DNA of 27,517 nucleotides from CAYJIL01 sp964370235 (GTDB lineage: Bacteria; Bacteroidota; Bacteroidia; Bacteroidales; Rikenellaceae). Each line of letters begins with the position of its first letter. Positions within the stretch are counted from its first letter, which is position 1. The DNA is taken from assembly GCA_964370235.1 (NCBI GenBank), contig CAYJIL010000023.1, positions 1-27,517 of the forward strand. Direction: 5' to 3'. Shown here piece after piece: positions 24,754 through 27,517 of the stretch. The notes under the pieces were generated by a model. The model did no database searches and was not told where the DNA came from. It saw only the letters and a list, made by a program, of their open reading frames with translations. Both the position numbers and the translations under genes were made by a program.

Positions 24754-26160
24754 TTAGATGATTGTTTCAAGAATTGTCATTGCTCCACTCTCTTTAATCT
24801 TTTCGACCATCGAAAGATAACACTCAACAAATGCGTTGTTAGCTGCTAGGTCTACCGCTACAAATGGTGATGCTGCAAGGAATAGTTTTGCATCGTCACT
24901 CTCTATCTTTGCCTTGTCATCTGCTGTGATACATGGCTCGAATATTTCGTAACCAACACCTTTGTCGTCGATCTGATATTTTAGGTAGTGGCGGTATGCT
25001 GCAATTAGGTATGCTATGCGTACCATGTCGTCGCCACCTGCTACCATTTTAGCCGCAATTGGCATAACATATACTGGGAACTTAGCTGCACCATCGCCAC
25101 AAAGACGAGAAATTTGGTCGCTAACAGAGCTGTTTGCAAAACGCTCGACAAGTATCTGCTTATATAGCTCTAGGTCTGTATTCTTGGGTGCAGGAACATA
25201 AGGCGTAACGTCTATGTTCATAAAGTCTCTAACAAACTTAACAATGCGCTCGTCTCTCATTGCCTCGTCTACTTTGCGGTAACCGCTTAGTAGCGATGGG
25301 TACGACAGTAGCGTGTGCGAAGCATTAAGTAGCGATAGTTTCATGTTCTCATAAGGTGCTACATCGTCAGTAAATTCAACTCCTACCTTCTCCCACTGTG
25401 GGCGTGAGGCTGCAAACTTATCTTCGACTACCCACTGCAAATAATCTTCGCAATATACTGGTGCTTTGTCTTCTCTATCTAGTGTAGCATTAATGCGCTC
25501 AACATCGGCAGGAGTCGTAGCTGGTGTAATTCTATCTACCATGCTGTTTGGGTAGGTGATATTCTGCTGTGCCCAAGCTGCTAGTTGTGCATCTTGCTTT
25601 GCAAAGAATGTCGAGAATATCTTACCACATACATCGCCATTGTGTTGTAGGTTGTCACACGAAAGAATTGTGATTGCACCTGCTCCACTGCTAATACGGC
25701 GGCGAAGTCCCTCGGCAACAATACCAAATACACTCTTTGGTGTAGATGGGTTAGCTATATCGTTTTGCACCATTTCGCTATCTAGGTTATATCCACCCTC
25801 GGTAATTGTTAGCGAGATAATGCGTATATTGCTATCTGCAATTTTGTTAATGATGGCATCTAGGTTATCGCCACTCCAAAATAGTTCATTTAACGAACCA
25901 ATCCACTCTACGCTATTATTGCCATCACGACCACACACAGTTAGCGAATACTCGCCATTTTGCTCCTTTAGCTTACTGTATAGCGTCTCGTCCTGCGGCA
26001 TAATCATAGCACCACAAATACCCCATTCACCGCTACCTCCTAGGTTGAGTAGCGCATTAGTGTAACTCTCTAGGTGTGCACGATGGAAATTACCAACTCC
26101 AAAATGTAGGATACCCGATTTGATCTCTTCTCTGTTGTAATTATAATTTCTAGTATTCAT
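24754..26160 (-). CDS. Mannitol 2-dehydrogenase-family polyol oxidoreductase
   Basis: A 468-residue NAD(P)-dependent long-chain polyol dehydrogenase. The Rossmann segment begins at about residue 15 with GILHFGVGNFHRAHLESY. The catalytic triad of the family (Lys, Asn, His with spacing 5 and 3) is present as Lys274, Asn279 and His282 in KLSLLNASHTLL. Members oxidise mannitol, arabitol or sorbitol to ketoses, or reduce fructuronate/tagaturonate. The kinase two genes on is fructokinase-like and no uronate genes are nearby, so mannitol to fructose is the best reading. It is the first gene of a four-gene minus-strand operon facing a LacI-family regulator. Confidence 0.82.
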   Translation of the reverse strand: MNTRNYNYNREEIKSGILHFGVGNFHRAHLESYTNALLNLGGSGEWGICGAMIMPQDETLYSKLKEQNGEYSLTVCGRDGNNSVEWIGSLNELFWSGDNLDAIINKIADSNIRIISLTITEGGYNLDSEMVQNDIANPSTPKSVFGIVAEGLRRRISSGAGAITILSCDNLQHNGDVCGKIFSTFFAKQDAQLAAWAQQNITYPNSMVDRITPATTPADVERINATLDREDKAPVYCEDYLQWVVEDKFAASRPQWEKVGVEFTDDVAPYENMKLSLLNASHTLLSYPSLLSGYRKVDEAMRDERIVKFVRDFMNIDVTPYVPAPKNTDLELYKQILVERFANSSVSDQISRLCGDGAAKFPVYVMPIAAKMVAGGDDMVRIAYLIAAYRHYLKYQIDDKGVGYEIFEPCITADDKAKIESDDAKLFLAASPFVAVDLAANNAFVECYLSMVEKIKESGAMTILETII

Positions 26161-26189
26161 AGTTAAATATTTTAATTGGTTTGTTTATG

Positions 26190-26221
26190 CAAATGTATAA
26201 TTAACACTAAAATAGAGGAAA
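26190..26221 (-). promoter_or_regulatory. Putative promoter of the polyol operon
   Basis: On the minus strand TACATTTG (26197-26190) matches TAnnTTTG, and TTTC (26221-26218) lies 20 bases upstream as a three-of-four -33 match. The start site would fall near 26183, leaving a leader of about 23 bases. The operator cluster lies 22 bases or more beyond the -33 element. Confidence 0.5.
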
Positions 26222-26242
26222 TAAATTACGATTTATTTTTCT

Positions 26243-26285
26243 GGGAACGTTACCGCAAACGTTCCCAAAATATGCAAACGTTCCC
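26243..26285. promoter_or_regulatory. Cluster of three candidate LacI-family operators
   Basis: GGGAACGTT (26243-26251) and AACGTTCCC (26258-26266) form an inverted pair with a 6-base spacer, and a second AACGTTCCC follows at 26277-26285. The last two sit in a 17-base direct repeat with a 19-bp period (starts 26255 and 26274). Each site has the palindromic AACGTT core with central CG typical of LacI-family operators. The cluster lies in the gap between the LacI-family gene and the operon it faces, so that regulator is the likely binder. Confidence 0.72.
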
Positions 26286-26294
26286 AAAATCTGT

Positions 26295-26302
26295 TAATTT
26301 TG
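26295..26302 (+). promoter_or_regulatory. Possible second -7 box facing the LacI gene
   Basis: TAATTTTG at 26295-26302 fits TAnnTTTG and begins 10 bases after the last operator. If used, operator binding would overlap the promoter and repress the regulator gene, with a leader of about 165 bases. No clear -33 is visible. Confidence 0.25.
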
Positions 26303-26445
26303 CTTTGTTTCTTTGTTTTTTGCATTAATCCATAATTGAATATTGGCTATCGATTGTGATTTTGTTTTATTGTTGGTGATTTAGTGTGTAAATATTATTA
26401 TATTTGTAAGTGATAAATTGTAGATGATACGATAGTACTAAAATG

Positions 26446-26453
26446 TAATTTTG
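26446..26453 (+). promoter_or_regulatory. Putative -7 box of the LacI-family gene
   Basis: TAATTTTG at 26446-26453 matches TAnnTTTG 22 bases before the ATG. The nearest TTG (26418-26420) is 25 bases upstream, longer than ideal. Confidence 0.45.
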
Positions 26454-26474
26454 CCATAAATAGAACACTAATAA

Positions 26475-27485
26475 ATGAAGCGAGTAACAATAAAAGATAT
26501 AGCAAACCACCTAACTATTTCGGTATCGTCGGTATCACGAGCACTTTCGGGCGACAAAAATATTCGTCGAGAGACAAAAGAAGCAGTGCTCGAAGCGGCA
26601 AAATTATTAGGGTACAAGCCCAATCCCGTTGCTACAAACCTAAAGTATGGCCGCACCAATACTATTGGTGTGATAGTGCCCGAAATGATTACGCCCTATG
26701 CCTCGCAGGTAATTAGCGGAATTCAAGAAGTGTTGTATGGTAGTGGAATAAAGGTAATTATTGCTCAGTCATCTGAGTCGTGGGAGAGTGAGCGTGAGAA
26801 TCTTGCTACCATGGAGCGATTTATGGTTGATGGTATAATTGTTAATTTGTGTGATTTTAAACGTAACAAGTGCGAATATCAAAGGCTGCATGACGATGGT
26901 ATGCCAATGGTGTTTTTTGATCGTATACCGCACCAAATGGATGTTTCGCAGGTTGTGGTTGATGATTATATGAAATCGTTTTTTCTTACCGAACATCTCA
27001 TAAGGCAAGGGTGCAAACGTATTGTGCACCTGAGAGGTGCCGATGCTGTTTATAATTCGGAACTAAGAGAGAAAGGGTATAGGGATGCCCTTCAAAAGTT
27101 TAATATTCAGTTAGATTTTAGTAAGTATATAGTTAATAGTGGCTTGCGATTCGAAGATGGTAATAGGGCCGTTGGTGAGTTGCTAGCTGCAAATTTAGAG
27201 TTTGATGCAATTTTTGCATTTACCGATACCCTTGCAATTGGTGCTTTGGGGCGATTGAGAGACGAGGGAATTTGTGTGCCTAATGACGTGGCGGTTGCAA
27301 GTTTTTCGGGAACTGTGCTCTCTACTATTGTACACCCCAAATTAACGACTGTCGAACCTCCTCTTGTTCAAATGGGTAGAGAGGCAGCGCAGCTTATCCT
27401 AGAGAAGATTAAGGATCCAGAATCGCCTGCTCGTTCGATAGTGTTGGATGCTGATATTGTTTATCGTGATTCTACTAACAGGTAA
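26475..27485 (+). CDS. LacI-family transcriptional regulator
   Basis: A 336-residue repressor-type protein. The helix-turn-helix lies at about residues 4-25 (VTIKDIANHLTISVSSVSRAL), followed by the hinge region (LGYKPNPVATNL). A periplasmic-binding-protein-like sensor domain starts at about residue 62 (NTIGVIVPEM) and includes DGIIVNLCDF, GMPMVFFDRIP, VVVDDY, GADAVYNSELREKGYRDAL and a C-terminal DVAVASFSGT and LTTVEPPLVQMGREAAQLILE. It is divergent from the polyol operon, with three AACGTT-core sites between them, so it probably controls that operon in response to mannitol, fructose or a phosphorylated product. The ligand cannot be read from sequence. The gene is complete; only 32 bases of unassigned sequence follow it in the window. 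Confidence 0.93.
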   Translation: MKRVTIKDIANHLTISVSSVSRALSGDKNIRRETKEAVLEAAKLLGYKPNPVATNLKYGRTNTIGVIVPEMITPYASQVISGIQEVLYGSGIKVIIAQSSESWESERENLATMERFMVDGIIVNLCDFKRNKCEYQRLHDDGMPMVFFDRIPHQMDVSQVVVDDYMKSFFLTEHLIRQGCKRIVHLRGADAVYNSELREKGYRDALQKFNIQLDFSKYIVNSGLRFEDGNRAVGELLAANLEFDAIFAFTDTLAIGALGRLRDEGICVPNDVAVASFSGTVLSTIVHPKLTTVEPPLVQMGREAAQLILEKIKDPESPARSIVLDADIVYRDSTNR

Positions 27486-27517
27486 TATACTTCACCACTT
27501 AGCTCACGGCGATGCGG

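Noticed and set aside
24741..24770. Ten-residue N-terminal extension of the FucP-like transporter
   Set aside because: It would overlap the dehydrogenase gene by 17 bases and adds polar residues before a normal family N-terminus; the ATG at 24740 is preferred.
1..27517. Mobile elements, CRISPR arrays, tRNA or rRNA genes, toxin-antitoxin or defence genes
   Set aside because: I looked through all gaps and coding frames and found no transposase, integrase, direct-repeat/spacer array, tRNA-like cloverleaf or recognisable defence gene. Gene content and base composition look uniform.

Overview
This window looks like chromosomal DNA from a member of the Bacteroidales (Bacteroidota); I cannot name the genus from sequence alone. 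The evidence is: upstream regions carry the Bacteroidota-type -7 box TAnnTTTG, several with a TTG/TTTG -33 element; Shine-Dalgarno signals are weak; and gene contents match Bacteroidales catabolic loci (lyase/epimerase sialic acid genes, a Nudix-type regulator in front of xylulokinase/xylose isomerase/xylose symporter, a DUF4924-like protein, a PIF1-HRDC-HTH helicase, and an EF-G2-like paralogue). I see no rRNA, tRNA, CRISPR array, insertion sequence, phage gene or integration site.

Layout. (1) 2-4844, plus strand: a sialic acid (Neu5Ac) catabolism block made of N-acetylneuraminate lyase, N-acylglucosamine 2-epimerase, and an unusual 845-residue fusion of a lipobox-bearing Kelch propeller (NanM-like mutarotase) to a sodium:solute symporter. 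Together they would anomerise and import Neu5Ac, cleave it to ManNAc plus pyruvate, and convert ManNAc to GlcNAc. (2) 4845-5366: a 522-bp non-coding gap with a promoter, a roughly 160-nt structured region ending in a strong terminator (candidate small RNA), and a separate promoter for the next gene. (3) 5367-8183: an M16 zinc-peptidase lipoprotein. (4) 8384-10537: an EF-G paralogue whose switch II motif lacks the catalytic histidine, resembling Bacteroides EF-G2. (5) 10782-13938: a tight housekeeping operon of L25/Ctc, peptidyl-tRNA hydrolase, S4-domain protein, DUF4924-like protein, RuvX/YqgF and peptide deformylase. (6) 14021-16423: PIF1-like helicase with HRDC and HTH domains.

(7) 16690-21746: xylose utilisation. 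A degenerate-Nudix winged-helix regulator overlaps xylulokinase by ATGA, followed by xylose isomerase, a terminator, and a xylose:H+ symporter-type MFS protein. A well-matched promoter and two GTAAA/TTTAC inverted repeats lie upstream of the regulator. (8) 26160-21814, minus strand: a polyol/ketose operon (mannitol 2-dehydrogenase-like enzyme, FucP-like MFS transporter, fructokinase-like PfkB protein, putative outer-membrane beta-barrel protein). It is divergent from a LacI-family regulator at 26475-27485. The gap between them holds three AACGTT-core sites, the best operator candidate in the window. Regions 7 and 8 meet head-on at a bidirectional terminator with perfect 27-bp arms.

The window is mostly recognisable metabolism and housekeeping. 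I found no clear new multi-gene system. The points most worth following up are the mutarotase-symporter fusion, the 5091-5250 candidate RNA, the EF-G active-site change, and the two sets of sugar-regulator operators.
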